Below are positions 33,333 to 42,900 of a stretch of DNA of 64,000 nt, piece by piece. The notes below the pieces were generated by a model. The model did no database searches, had not been told where the DNA came from, and saw only the letters and a list, made by a program, of their open reading frames with translations. The translations under genes and the position numbers were made by a program. Every line of letters starts with the position of its first letter. Positions within the stretch are counted from its first letter, which is position 1. The DNA is from Novilysobacter_A longmucuonensis (lineage in GTDB: Bacteria; Pseudomonadota; Gammaproteobacteria; Xanthomonadales; Xanthomonadaceae), in NCBI RefSeq assembly GCF_046600735.1, contig NZ_JBJMAW010000007.1, positions 96,900-160,899 of the forward strand, given 5' to 3'.

Positions 33333-34259
33333 TCAGGCCAGGCCGAACGGCAGGTTTGGCGACGACACCACGCGATCTCCGACTTCCTCGCCGCGCAGGA
33401 AAGCCAGTCCGGCCGCGATCACTGTGGCGTCGTCGAGGACACGGCGATGGCCGAGGCCCTGGGTGCTGAGCAGCCGCGCCGCGCGCCAGTGACGTGCCCA
33501 GCGCTCACCCTCCGCCCACGGCACGTCGGGGTCCTCCAGATCGTGCACGATCAGCGCCGGCCGGCCAATGCAGGGCGCGTTGCGATGCGCCTGCTGGGCG
33601 TCGAACCCGGTCCCGAGACGCGCCTCGAACATCGCGAACATGCGTCGGCACAGGTGCTCGGCCAAGCCGACCATGCGTGCGAAGCGGTGCGCGGCATCGA
33701 CCGGATCGGCTGCGGGCGCGATCAGGATCGCGCGCTTGGCCTGCATTCCGCGCGCGAGCGCCAGCGCAGCCGCGGCGCCACCGAGCGAATGACCGATCAC
33801 GGCCGCCGCCGGACCGTGGCGGCGGCCGATGGCGAGCAGCAGGTCGGTGAACTCCGGCAGCGTGCTGCGCTGGCCGCTGCTGCGGCCGTGCCCGGCCTGA
33901 TCGAAACCGACCACCGCATATCCTGCCGCAGCGAGTGACGCGACCCACGGCAGTATCCGCGCGCCATGGCTCGACCAGCCATGCGCGAACAGCACATACG
34001 GCTGTCTCGCCGGATCGCCCCAGACGTATTGGGCGACGGGACGGCCGTCGATGTCGATCTGGCTCATGGCGGCACCGTCGAAAGTCGCGCGTCGGGCGCG
34101 CTCGCGCGAGCCCGGCAGCGGCGTGCAGAACAACTGTGCCGCGCGCCGCATGGCCGCTTCCGGCGCGAACACACTGCCGAGACGAAACCCGGTCCGCAGC
34201 AGCTGAAGCTGGACAAGTGACCGAACGGTCGTGCTAAGTTTTAACGACGCGATTGTCAT
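33333..34259 (-). CDS. Alpha/beta-fold hydrolase
   Basis: A 308-residue serine hydrolase of the lipase/esterase type. Visible elements are the oxyanion loop FAHGWSSHGAR, nucleophile elbow Ser in VIGHSLGGAAAALALA, and probable acid and base residues in HDLEDPDVPW and STQGLGHRRVL. The N-terminal ~60 residues precede the core domain. The substrate is unknown. AGG lies seven bases before the ATG. It follows the tetR-type gene by 17 bases on the same strand and is very likely controlled by that regulator, because a palindromic operator candidate lies inside its first codons and a matching one lies before the regulator. Confidence 0.9.
   Translation of the reverse strand: MTIASLKLSTTVRSLVQLQLLRTGFRLGSVFAPEAAMRRAAQLFCTPLPGSRERARRATFDGAAMSQIDIDGRPVAQYVWGDPARQPYVLFAHGWSSHGARILPWVASLAAAGYAVVGFDQAGHGRSSGQRSTLPEFTDLLLAIGRRHGPAAAVIGHSLGGAAAALALARGMQAKRAILIAPAADPVDAAHRFARMVGLAEHLCRRMFAMFEARLGTGFDAQQAHRNAPCIGRPALIVHDLEDPDVPWAEGERWARHWRAARLLSTQGLGHRRVLDDATVIAAGLAFLRGEEVGDRVVSSPNLPFGLA
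34219..34234. promoter_or_regulatory. TetR operator candidate 2 (inside hydrolase 5' end)
   Basis: GACCGAACGGTC is an inverted repeat with 5-base arms. On the minus strand the extended site reads GCACGACCGTTCGGTC, matching the site before the tetR gene at 13 of 16 positions. It is about 25 bases into the hydrolase frame. Confidence 0.45.
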
Positions 34260-34276
34260 GCGGCACCTGCGACAGA

Positions 34277-34882
34277 TCAGGGGGAGTGGGAGAGGATCAG
34301 CCGCTCGAGCGCGCGCTGCCCGCGCGACAGTGCCGCGTCGTAGCCGAACAGGCCGGCGTCGTGATGCACGACAAGGGCCAGTCCGTAGATCTCGAAAGCG
34401 AGCTGCATCGGGTCGGTATCCGCCTGCAGTTCGCCGGTGCCGATCGCCAGACCGACCGCACGCGCGAGTTCGGCGCGCCAGCGGGTTTCGTGCTGGATCA
34501 GGCGATCACGTAGTGGACCCGGACGGTCGTCGTACTCGCTGACCGCGGCCAGGAACACGCATCCGCCGTCCGCGGTGTGCCGCACCCAGTCGAACCACGC
34601 GGCGACGATCGCGCGCAACCGCGGCAGACCGCGACGTGCCTTCAGCGACGGCAGCAGCACGTGTTCGACGAACCGCTGACCTGCGGCATCGAGCACGGCC
34701 AGCTGCAGGTCCTCGCGTGAACCGAAATGCGCGAACACGCCGCTTTTTGACATGCCGACCGCCTGCGCGAGCGGCCCGATCGAAAGACCTTCCAGGCCCG
34801 CCGAACAGGCAATGCCGAAGGCGCGATCGACGATCACATCGCGGGTCGCGGCGCCTTTGCCGGAAGAGGTGAGAGCGGGCAT
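34277..34882 (-). CDS. TetR/AcrR family transcriptional regulator
   Basis: A 201-residue DNA-binding repressor-type protein. The N-terminal HTH is typical: TRDVIVDRAFGIACSAGLEGLSIGPLAQAVGMSKSGVFAHFGSREDLQLAVLD at about residues 12-64. The C-terminal ligand-binding domain is helical, with RLRAIVAAWFDWVRHTADGGCVFLAAVSEYDDRPGPLRDRL, a segment often seen in TetR proteins beside hydrolases. It is the first gene of a two-gene unit with the alpha/beta hydrolase. A near-palindromic site 13 bases before its ATG suggests autoregulation. The inducer is unknown. Confidence 0.92.
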   Translation of the reverse strand: MPALTSSGKGAATRDVIVDRAFGIACSAGLEGLSIGPLAQAVGMSKSGVFAHFGSREDLQLAVLDAAGQRFVEHVLLPSLKARRGLPRLRAIVAAWFDWVRHTADGGCVFLAAVSEYDDRPGPLRDRLIQHETRWRAELARAVGLAIGTGELQADTDPMQLAFEIYGLALVVHHDAGLFGYDAALSRGQRALERLILSHSP

Positions 34883-34894
34883 GCACGAAGAATA

Positions 34895-34910
34895 GCACGT
34901 CCGTTCGTTT
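34895..34910. promoter_or_regulatory. TetR operator candidate 1
   Basis: GCACGTCCGTTCGTTT lies 13-28 bases before the tetR start, in its promoter region, and shares 13 of 16 positions with the second site at 34219-34234. The shared CCGTTCG core fits known TetR-family operators. Confidence 0.5.
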
Positions 34911-34947
34911 TTAATTCGCCGTTCGAGATTATTCGAGGTTCCCTTTT

Positions 34948-35044
34948 GTAGGAGCGGCTTGTAGGAGCGGCTTCAGCCGCGAGCTTTTGCTGCAGCCCCT
35001 TTATCTCCTGTGCAACGCGCTATCGCGGCTGAAGCCGCTCCTAC
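34948..35044. repeat. Family A repeat with duplicated arm
   Basis: The left arm begins with a tandem duplication of the 13-mer GTAGGAGCGGCTT (34948-34960 and 34961-34973), then the complete arm, a ~45-base loop and an intact right arm. It separates the tetR promoter from the aguB stop codon. Confidence 0.85.
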
Positions 35045-35062
35045 ATACGCCAATCAACGCCC

Positions 35063-35968
35063 TCAGTCGCGGTAGCGCTTGAGCAGATCGCCATACGCAT
35101 CGATCCGGCGATCGCGTAAAAACGGCCAGATCCGGCGCACGTGTTCGCTGCGTTGCAGGTCGACCTCGGCCATCAGGATCTCGGGCTGCTCGGTTCCGGC
35201 TTCGGCCAGGAACTCGCCCTGCGGCCCGAGCACATGGCTGCTGCCCCAGAAATCGATGCCGGAAGCAGCCACGGGCGAAGGTTCATGACCCACGCGATTG
35301 CACGACAGCACCGGCAAGCCGTTGGCCACCGCATGGCCGCGATGGCTGAGCATCCAGGCGTCGCGCTGGCGGTCCTTCTCGTCCTGCTCATCGGCCGGGT
35401 CCCAGCCGATGGCAGTGGGATACAGCAGCAGTTCGGCGCCGGCCAGCGCCATCAGGCGCGCGCCCTCGGGGTACCACTGGTCCCAGCACACCAGCACGCC
35501 GAGCCGCCCAACCGAGGTGTCGACCGGCTCGAAACCCATGTCCCCCGGAGTGAAATAGAACTTTTCGTTGAAGCCCGGGTCATCGGGGATGTGCATCTTG
35601 CGGTACTTGCCGGCGATCGAGCCGTCGGTGTCGAACACCACCGCGGTGTTGTGATACAGCCCGGCGCCGCGCCGCTCGAACAGCGATCCGACCAGCACCA
35701 CGCCGTGCCTGGCGGCGAGCTGACCCAGCCGGTCGGTGCTGGGGCCGGGGATCTTTTCCGCCAGTTCGAACTCGCGGACGTTCTGGTGCTGGCAGAAATA
35801 GGCGCCGTTGTGCAGCTCCTGCAGCAGCACGAGTTTCGCGCCGCGCCTGGCCGCTTCGGCTACGCGCTGCTCGATCACCGTCAGGTTCGCGGCGGCATTT
35901 CCGCTGCCCTGGTCGATGATCGCGCGCTCCTGGATCAGCGCGACGGGGAGGGTGCTGTGCTTGCTCAT
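35063..35968 (-). CDS. aguB: N-carbamoylputrescine amidase
   Basis: A 301-residue nitrilase-superfamily enzyme that hydrolyses N-carbamoylputrescine to putrescine, CO2 and ammonia. The catalytic triad is visible: Glu51 (LLQELHNG), Lys124 (YRKMHIP) and Cys161 (LVCWDQWYPEGAR). The WDQWYPE form of the Cys loop and the FFPTAIG-like LLYPTAIGW segment are typical of AguB rather than of other amidases. It lies 97 bases downstream of aguA on the same strand, completing the arginine decarboxylase route agmatine to putrescine. Confidence 0.96.
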   Translation of the reverse strand: MSKHSTLPVALIQERAIIDQGSGNAAANLTVIEQRVAEAARRGAKLVLLQELHNGAYFCQHQNVREFELAEKIPGPSTDRLGQLAARHGVVLVGSLFERRGAGLYHNTAVVFDTDGSIAGKYRKMHIPDDPGFNEKFYFTPGDMGFEPVDTSVGRLGVLVCWDQWYPEGARLMALAGAELLLYPTAIGWDPADEQDEKDRQRDAWMLSHRGHAVANGLPVLSCNRVGHEPSPVAASGIDFWGSSHVLGPQGEFLAEAGTEQPEILMAEVDLQRSEHVRRIWPFLRDRRIDAYGDLLKRYRD

Positions 35969-36065
35969 GGCATCTCGATAATTGGTAAGCGGCGACGGGT
36001 GGGACGGTTTCGGCCCTTCGTCTGCCGGTATGGCCGTGGGATGACGATGGCGGGTCGGACCCGAC

Positions 36066-37100
36066 CTACGCGAGCAGGCCTTGCGGCAACTGCATGGTGA
36101 TGCAGTGCAGGCTGCCGTTCTGCCAGATCAGCGCACGACAGGGTACCGGTACGACTTCGTGTTGGGGGAAGGCCTTTTCAAGCACCGCCGCAGCGGGTGT
36201 ATCGGCGGGATCTCCATAGGCCGGTATCAGCACTGCACCGTTGACGATCAAAAAATTGGCGTAGCTCGCGGCCAGCCGGCGCCCTGCATCGATGATGGGC
36301 TTGGCCCACGGCAGCTCGAACAGCCGGTACGGACGCCCATCGCGCGTGCGCAGCGCCGCCAGTTCGGCGGCCATGGCCTGCAGTTCCCGGAAGTGCGAAT
36401 CATCCGGATCGTCACAACCCTGGTAGACGATCGCATCCTCGGCGGCAAAGCGGGCGAGGGTGTCGATGTGGGCGTCGGTGTCATCGCCCTCCAGGTAACC
36501 CCGCTCCAGCCACAGCACCCGATCCTGCTGCAGCCACTGTCCTAGCCGGGCCGTGAGCTCAGCGCGCCCCAGGTCGGGATGCCGCTGGTGCAGGCATTGC
36601 CAGGTGGTCAGCAGGGTGCCCGCGCCGTCGGTATCGATCGCGCCGCCTTCCAGCGCAAAGTCGATGGTCTGCCGACCGCTGTCTGCGAACATTCCCGTCG
36701 CGTGCAGGGCCTCGACCAGCCGGTCGTCCTGCGCGGCATCGAACTTGCCGCCCCAGCCGGTGAAACGAAAATCCAGCAGGCGGAAGCCCTCGCGCCCGCG
36801 CAACGTGATCGGCCCGGAATCGCGCAGCCAGGTGTCGTCATAGGCGACCTCGACGAAGCGCACCCGGTCCATGTTGATCCGCGCCGACGACAGCCGCGCG
36901 CGCGCATAGGCCTGCACATCATCGTCGGCGACGCAGATCACCACCGGCTGGAACCGGGTGATGGCGGCGACCAGCGCGATGTAGCTGTCCTCGACCTCAC
37001 CGAGGCGATCGGCCCAGTCAGTGCCGGCGTGCGGCCACGCAATCAGGACCGCGGACTGGGGTTCCCACTCCGCGGGCAGGCGCAAGGCTGGTTGATCCAT
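36066..37100 (-). CDS. aguA: Agmatine deiminase
   Basis: A 344-residue enzyme of the guanidino-group hydrolase superfamily that converts agmatine to N-carbamoylputrescine and ammonia. Key motifs are the N-terminal RLPAEWEPQSAVLIAWPH, DTWLRDSGPITL, ALEGGAIDTDGAGTLLTT, and the catalytic Cys333 in GSLHCITMQ. I use the ATG at 37100 (MDQPALRLP); the longer frame upstream is basic shadow sequence. It is the first gene of the aguA-aguB pair. The glycine-rich loop before the catalytic His-Cys is QNGS rather than the more common GGGN, a small deviation. Confidence 0.94.
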   Translation of the reverse strand: MDQPALRLPAEWEPQSAVLIAWPHAGTDWADRLGEVEDSYIALVAAITRFQPVVICVADDDVQAYARARLSSARINMDRVRFVEVAYDDTWLRDSGPITLRGREGFRLLDFRFTGWGGKFDAAQDDRLVEALHATGMFADSGRQTIDFALEGGAIDTDGAGTLLTTWQCLHQRHPDLGRAELTARLGQWLQQDRVLWLERGYLEGDDTDAHIDTLARFAAEDAIVYQGCDDPDDSHFRELQAMAAELAALRTRDGRPYRLFELPWAKPIIDAGRRLAASYANFLIVNGAVLIPAYGDPADTPAAAVLEKAFPQHEVVPVPCRALIWQNGSLHCITMQLPQGLLA

Positions 37101-37186
37101 GGATTCGGCGTCCGGGCGGCAAAGGCGGATTGTCCGCGAAGCACGCGAAAGCCGCAAAAAGCGACCAGATCCCGATCGGGGCATCC

Positions 37187-37258
37187 GTAGGCTGGGCTGA
37201 CAAGCCCAGCTTGCACGACGTTGCGCCGAACAGCGCTGGGCATGTCAGCCCCGCCTAC
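37187..37258. repeat. Inverted repeat family D
   Basis: GTAGGCTGGGCTGACAAGCC and a mirrored GCTGGGCATGTCAGCCC...GCCTAC enclose about 30 bases. It lies upstream of aguA and downstream of the small secreted protein gene. A single related unit (GTAGGCTGGGCTGCCAAGCC) recurs at 62369. Confidence 0.7.
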
Positions 37259-37293
37259 GGGTTTCCGCATTTCTGCGGGTGGATTCGCTGCGG

Positions 37294-37638
37294 CTAGCGA
37301 ATCGCCGGCTTCGGGCCGACTTCCCCGGCCGTGGCCCGGTTGGCGACCGCGTCGATCACCCGGCTGTTTTCGAAATACACCGTGAAGTCCGGGTAGACCC
37401 AGCGGTTGATCGTCGGCCACTGGCGCTTCTGGCCGCCGCGCGGGTCCAGCCGCTCGGCCGGCGCGCCGAAGCGGGCTTCGACCTCGGCCATGCCCAGGCC
37501 GCGCTCGGGCAAGGTAATGCGGGACTCGTGCTGCACGCGCTCGATCAGCAAGGTGTCGGCCGAGGCCGCGCCGGTGAACGCACCCAGCGCCAGCAGCGCA
37601 ACGGCGCGAGCAGAGATTTTGACAAGGCTGCAGTTCAT
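37294..37638 (-). CDS. Small exported protein, unknown function
   Basis: A 114-residue protein with a Sec signal peptide (ARAVALLALGAFTGAASA, cleavage near residue 24). The mature part reads DTLLIERVQHESRITLPERG followed by LGMAEVEARFGAPAERLDPRGGQKRQWPTINRWVYPDFTVYFENSRVIDAV. The GMxxxEVxxxFGxP plus WxYxxFTVYFExxxVxDxV layout recalls SmpA/BamE-like small beta domains, but the match is structural impression only. AAGGAG lies eight bases before the ATG, which decides the start; the long upstream frame is rejected. Probably periplasmic. Confidence 0.8.
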   Translation of the reverse strand: MNCSLVKISARAVALLALGAFTGAASADTLLIERVQHESRITLPERGLGMAEVEARFGAPAERLDPRGGQKRQWPTINRWVYPDFTVYFENSRVIDAVANRATAGEVGPKPAIR

Positions 37639-38073
37639 GACGCGACTCCTTGGTGGACGAGCAGAGCAAGCGGACAGACTGCGTTGTAACAGATCGCAGC
37701 AGCGGCGGCGAAGCAAAAGGTGCGGCGGTTCGGCCACAACCGCGGGGCCTCGGAAAACCAGCGGCTCCGTCAACGACCAACCAAGCCCTGGCTGATGGAA
37801 GCGTAGCAGTCGTTGCGCGGCGCAATCCCGAACGGGGACTGACTGCGGGACGGCCGAAGGTGACCTGAGCACCACCGGCTGGACGTTGAACTCCATACCG
37901 GATGAAGCACGCACGTTGGCGCCGCACTCGTTCGACTCCCCCGCAAGCGCAGAGAAGAACATGCCGACCAGCCCGCTTCATCCCTCACGCCGATCCGCGC
38001 GGTGTTGCCCTTGAGCCCCGCGGCGTGGTGCGCCGTTGTCGCAATGATCCCCACGCGTCGCCGGGCCGCTTGA
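37639..38073. other. Divergent spacer before the NRPS/PKS locus
   Basis: A 435-base region between the small exported protein (minus) and the formyltransferase gene (plus). It should contain the promoter of the biosynthetic locus. I found no regulator gene, Fur box, repeat arm or clear -10/-35 pair, and only composition-driven open frames. Confidence 0.45.
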
Positions 38074-39789
38074 TTGGCGGTCCAGGGAAATACGCGATGC
38101 GTAATCATCGGCGAGGGCGCGTTGCCGATCATCTGCGGCGACATGCTCATGCAGCGGGGGCACGAGATAGTCGCAGTGGTGACGCCCGAGGAGGGGATGT
38201 CGCAGTGGAGCGAGGCGAACGCGATCGCGCACACAGCCGAGCCATCGGTGCTTGCCGCGCTGATCGGCGACCAGCCGTTCGACTATCTGTTCAGCATCTT
38301 CAACTTCCAGAAGCTCCCCGACGAAATCGTCAGTGCAGCCCGTTGCCTGGCGATCAACTACCACGACGCACCGCTGCCCCGTTATGCCGGATCCCATGCG
38401 ACCTCGTGGGCGCTGATGAATGGCGAGACCGACCATGCGGTGACCTGGCATGTCCTGACCGACCGGATCGACGCAGGCGACATACTGCTGCAGGCGCCGG
38501 TGGACATCGATCCTGGCGATACCGCGCTGACCTTGAACGCGAAATGCTTCGAAGCGGCAATCGACAGCTTCGCTGCGCTGCTCGTCGATCTGGAGGCGGG
38601 CACCCTGGATCCGCGCCCGCAGGACCGGACCGATCGTACGTTCTTTCGACGCGGCCAGCGCCCTGCTGCCGGTGGCACCCTGCGCTTCGACGCGCCGGCC
38701 GCGGAGCTTTGTGCCTTGGTGCGCGCACTGGATTTCGGACCGTATCGCAATCCGCTGGGCCTGCCGAAGATCGCACTCGGCGAGACGTTCGCCGTTGTCA
38801 CGCGGCTGGACGTGCTCGGCGATCGCTCCGTCCATCCGCCCGGGACGGTGGCGGCGATCACCCCCGAACACCTGGTCGTTGCGACGGCGGACCACGACGT
38901 CGCGCTGCATGGATTTCTCACGATCGATGGAATGCCGCTGCCGCTGGCTGAACTGGTCGCGCGAGCGGGCCTGCGCGTAGGCCTGCGCATGACCGCGCTG
39001 GATGACCAGGCAAGCGCGCGACTGGCCTCGTTGTGCACCGGGCTTTCGCAGCACGAACCGTTCTGGATGGCGCAACTGGCGCAGGCAGGACCGACCAGGC
39101 TGCCGCACCGGTCGCGAGCGGATGGCGCACCGGGACCCATCGCCAGCCACGCGCTGACCTTCGGCAGCCGATTCCAGCGGCTTGAGATCGCGGGCTGCGA
39201 GCGTGGCGGGGACAGCCTGCTGCTGGCATTCCTGGCGTATCTCGCCGACCTGACCGGCGGGGATGCGATCGACGTGGCTCTCAGCTGCCCCCAGCGACAC
39301 GCCGGCACCGATACCGTGCCGTCGTTGGTGTCGACCAGCGTACCGCTGCGGGTCGGCGGGGCGCCTCGACCGGATTTCCACCAGCGGATGCAGTTGTGGG
39401 GCGAGCAGCTGCAACAGGTCAGCGCAAGGGCAAGCTATGTCCGCGATGCTCCGGTCCGCGACCCGGTGCTGCGCGCGAGACTCGACTCGGTCGATCCGTC
39501 CACCTGGCCTGTCGGCGTGGAGGTGCTCGACGATGTCGATAGTGCGCCGATGATGCTGCCGCGTGCCGGACGCGTGCTGACGGCGCGGTTCGCGACCGAC
39601 GGCACCAGCTGCACCTGGCTGTATGACGCCGGGGTGCTCGAGCAGCCGGTGGCCGAACGGATGGCGCGGGAGTTCGTGGTGTTCGTGAACGAGCTGCCGG
39701 TGCGAACCGAACTTCCGGTGCTTAAGGTCGCGCTGGGTTCGCGTGCCGGCGAACCGCACTGGCAGACGCACCGACCCGGATCTGCTTGA
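38074..39789 (+). CDS. Formyltransferase fused to a partial condensation domain (NRPS accessory)
   Basis: A 571-residue protein. Residues ~7-190 are a methionyl-tRNA-formyltransferase-like domain with catalytic Asn95 and His97 (INYHDAPLPRYAG) and Asp133 (RIDAGD), which would transfer a formyl group from 10-formyl-tetrahydrofolate to an amine. Residues ~200-310 resemble the FMT C-terminal domain. Residues ~330-560 resemble the C-terminal lobe of an NRPS condensation domain (LLAFLAYLADLTGGDAIDVALS...TSVPLRVGG); the HHxxxDG lobe, adenylation and carrier domains are absent. The start is TTG at 38074, directly after an in-frame stop, and lacks a clear ribosome site. It is 208 bases before the first NRPS gene. 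It may formylate the first amino acid or act as an initiation factor for it. Confidence 0.85.
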   Translation: MAVQGNTRCVIIGEGALPIICGDMLMQRGHEIVAVVTPEEGMSQWSEANAIAHTAEPSVLAALIGDQPFDYLFSIFNFQKLPDEIVSAARCLAINYHDAPLPRYAGSHATSWALMNGETDHAVTWHVLTDRIDAGDILLQAPVDIDPGDTALTLNAKCFEAAIDSFAALLVDLEAGTLDPRPQDRTDRTFFRRGQRPAAGGTLRFDAPAAELCALVRALDFGPYRNPLGLPKIALGETFAVVTRLDVLGDRSVHPPGTVAAITPEHLVVATADHDVALHGFLTIDGMPLPLAELVARAGLRVGLRMTALDDQASARLASLCTGLSQHEPFWMAQLAQAGPTRLPHRSRADGAPGPIASHALTFGSRFQRLEIAGCERGGDSLLLAFLAYLADLTGGDAIDVALSCPQRHAGTDTVPSLVSTSVPLRVGGAPRPDFHQRMQLWGEQLQQVSARASYVRDAPVRDPVLRARLDSVDPSTWPVGVEVLDDVDSAPMMLPRAGRVLTARFATDGTSCTWLYDAGVLEQPVAERMAREFVVFVNELPVRTELPVLKVALGSRAGEPHWQTHRPGSA

Positions 39790-39997
39790 CACGATGAATG
39801 GAGGCAACGATCTCGGCGTGCCGCCCGATCCATTCTTCTTGGCGGAATCCACACATTTCAGGCTGTTGCGGGGCAGGTTCTGTGCGCTATCAGCGCCCGG
39901 GATCGCCGCACGATTCATTGGCCTGAGCCCAATGCTGACGGCGTTACTCCAGTATTGGCAGGCGCTGTTACTGCCGTTCACTTGATCAGGGAACGCA

Positions 39998-42900
39998 ATG
40001 CCCGGAAATCCGAATCCCGAGTTGACTCCAATCCAGCGCGGCATGGTCTTCCACAAGATGGTTGAACCCCGCAGCGCGGTGGACATCGAACAGATTGAGA
40101 TGACGCTGGGTGCACCGGTGGATGCGCGGCATCTTCAGAGCGCGTGGCAGGCGGTCGTGGCCCGGCATCGGGTGCTGCATTCCCATGTCGTCGAGGCCGT
40201 GCCCGGGGAATGCCGGCTGGCGATGGTCGGCGGTTTCCAGCCGGAGCTCGCCATCGTCGACATCGCGGAGCCGGATTTCGACGCCGCGTGCGAGGCGTGG
40301 CTGGCAGCCGACCGGGCGCGGGGGTTCGCGCTGATGGCCGAGGTGCCGCTGAGGCTGAGTCTGCTGCGGCGGCCCGGGCATGCCGATCGCTGCGTCTGGA
40401 CCTTCCATCACATCCTGCTGGACGGCCGTTCGTTCGCCGATGTGCTGGTGGAGCTCTGGGATGCCTACGACGCCCTGCGGTCGGGTCAGGACCAGAACCT
40501 GACGCCGCGCGCCGATCATCGGGACTTCATCGACTGGCTGCACGGCCGCGACCATACCGGGTCGATCGCGTACTGGCGCAACCTCCTGGCCGGCCTCGAT
40601 GAGGCGACGCCGTTTCCGGAGGCTGCCGCGACCGTTGCGACGAGCGCGAGCAGGCGGATGACACAGCGGCGCCTGTCGGTCCAGGAGACCCATGCGCTGG
40701 AGCGCTGGGCCCGCGACAACGGGGTGACCCTCAACGGCCTGGTGCAGGCCGCCTGGGCCACCTTGCTGGCGCGCTACGCCGATCGCGAGACCGTGGTGTT
40801 CGGCGCGGTCCGCGCCGGCCGCGCCGGGCATCTCGCCGAGGCCGAGCGCATGCTCGGCGTGTTCATCAACACCGTGCCGGTGCGGGCGGACGTGGGCCAA
40901 TGCAGCGGTATCGCACTGGTGCGTGCGCTCTGCCAGCAGCAGAAGGACGCGCGGGCGCACGAGCACCTGCCGCTGACACAGATGGGCGACACCAATGCGG
41001 CCCGCGCCAGCCTGCTGTTCCACACGCTGGTGGTGTTCGACCATGATGACCTGGACAGTGCCGTGCACCGGCTCCGCCCCGACTGGACGGACCGACGCTT
41101 CACCCTGCACGAGCAGACACCCTATTCGGTCACGCTATACGCCTACGCGCGTCCGGAGCTGACGCTGCAGTTCGCCTACGCCGAGCACGCGTTCACGCAG
41201 GAACAAGCCACGCAGATCGTGGGCCACCTGCTGACGATCCTCCAGGGCGTGGTCGCCGAACCCACGCGTGCGGTCCGCAGCATCCCGATCCTGAGCGGCG
41301 AAGCGCTGCGCCAGATCGATCTGCAGTGGAACGCCACCCAGCTTCCGGTTCAGCCGACCACCATCCAGGCGGCGTTCGCCCGGGCCGTGGCCTCGCATCC
41401 AGACCGGACGGCGCTGACCGGCGCCGGACGGACGCTCACCTATGCGCAGCTCGATGCCGCCAGCGACGAGGTGGCGGCGCGGTTGATCGATCGCGGCGTC
41501 CGGCGCGGCGCGGTGGTCGGCTTGAGCATCGACCGCTCGCTGGAGCTGGTCACCGCGATGCTCGGCATCCTGAAGGCCGGTGCGGCCTACCTGCCGCTGG
41601 ACCCGGCCTATCCCTCCGAGCGGCTCGAGTTCTGCCTGCGCGACTCCCGCGCCCGCTTCGTCCTCACCCAACGCAGTCACGAGCATCGGTTTCAGGCTGC
41701 CGAGGTCAGTACAGTCCTGGTCGATGATCCGCGCGTGGTGGCCGCCGCGCATGCACCCCAGGCCGGCTCCACCGACGACCTCGCCTACACGATCTACACC
41801 TCCGGTTCGACCGGCCGGCCCAAGGGGGTGCTGGTCACCCACGCCAATGTCGCCAACTTCTTCGCGGGCATGGATGCGGTGATCGAGGTCGACCCGGCAG
41901 CGGACAGGCGCTGGCTTGCGGTCACCAGCCCCTCGTTCGACATTTCGGTGCTGGAACTGCTGTGGACCCTGACCCGCGGATTCGAGGTCGTCATCCACGG
42001 GGCCCGTAATCCGGGCCAGCAGGGCGACGGCCACGGACCATCCTTCAGCCTGTTCCATTTCGCCAGTGGCGCGGACGCGACCGATCCGCGGCCCTACCGC
42101 CTGATCATGGAAGCGGCGAAGTTCGCCGACAGCCATGGCCTGGAGGCGATCTGGTCGCCGGAGCGGCACTTCCACGATTTCGGCGCGCCATACCCCAATC
42201 CATCGGTGATGAACGCGGCACTGGCGACGATCACCCAGCGGGTGCAGTTGCGCGCCGGCAGCGTGGTGCTGCCGCTGCACGATCCGTTGCGCGTGGCCGA
42301 GGAGTGGAGCCTGGTCGACCAGCTCTCCAACGGGCGGGTCGGGGTGTCGTTCGCCTCCGGCTGGCAGCCGAACGATTTCGTGCTGGCGCCGGACAACTAC
42401 GAGCGTCGCAAGGAGCTGATGTTCGAGCAGATCGAGACGGTCCGGGCGTTGTGGCGCGGTGAACAGGTCAAGGCCAGCAATCCGAAGGGCGACGAGGTGT
42501 TGCTGGGCACCTTCCCCAGGCCGGTGCAGGCGGAGCTGCCGATCTGGATCACCGCCGCGGGCAATCCCGAGACCTTCAGGCAGGCCGGCGCGATCGGCGC
42601 GAATATTCTGACCCACCTGCTCGGGCAGTCGCTGGCGGATCTGGACATCAACATCCGCGCATACCGCCAGGCCCGCGCCGCCGCCGGGCTCGATCCGGCC
42701 ACCGGCCGCGTCACCGTGATGGTGCATACCTTCATTGGCGAGGACACCGACCAGGTGCGTGAGGTGGTGCGCGAACCGATGCAGCGGTACCTGCGCAGTG
42801 CCGCCAGCCTCGTCGGCGGGTATGCCGATGCCTGGTCGGCGTTCAAGCGTGGGGCCGGCGGCAAGGTCGGCGCCACCGCAATGAGCGAGCTGACCGCCGA

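Noticed and set aside
39794..39985. A possible 63-codon gene between the formyltransferase and the first NRPS
   Set aside because: No family resemblance to A or carrier domains or to MbtH proteins, and no convincing ribosome site. I considered it as a remnant of a lost adenylation domain, but no A motif is visible in any frame.
39743..40000. A frameshift joining the formyltransferase protein to the NRPS
   Set aside because: The formyltransferase protein ends after a C-lobe and the next protein begins with its own complete C domain and ribosome site (AGGGAAC), so two separate proteins are more likely.
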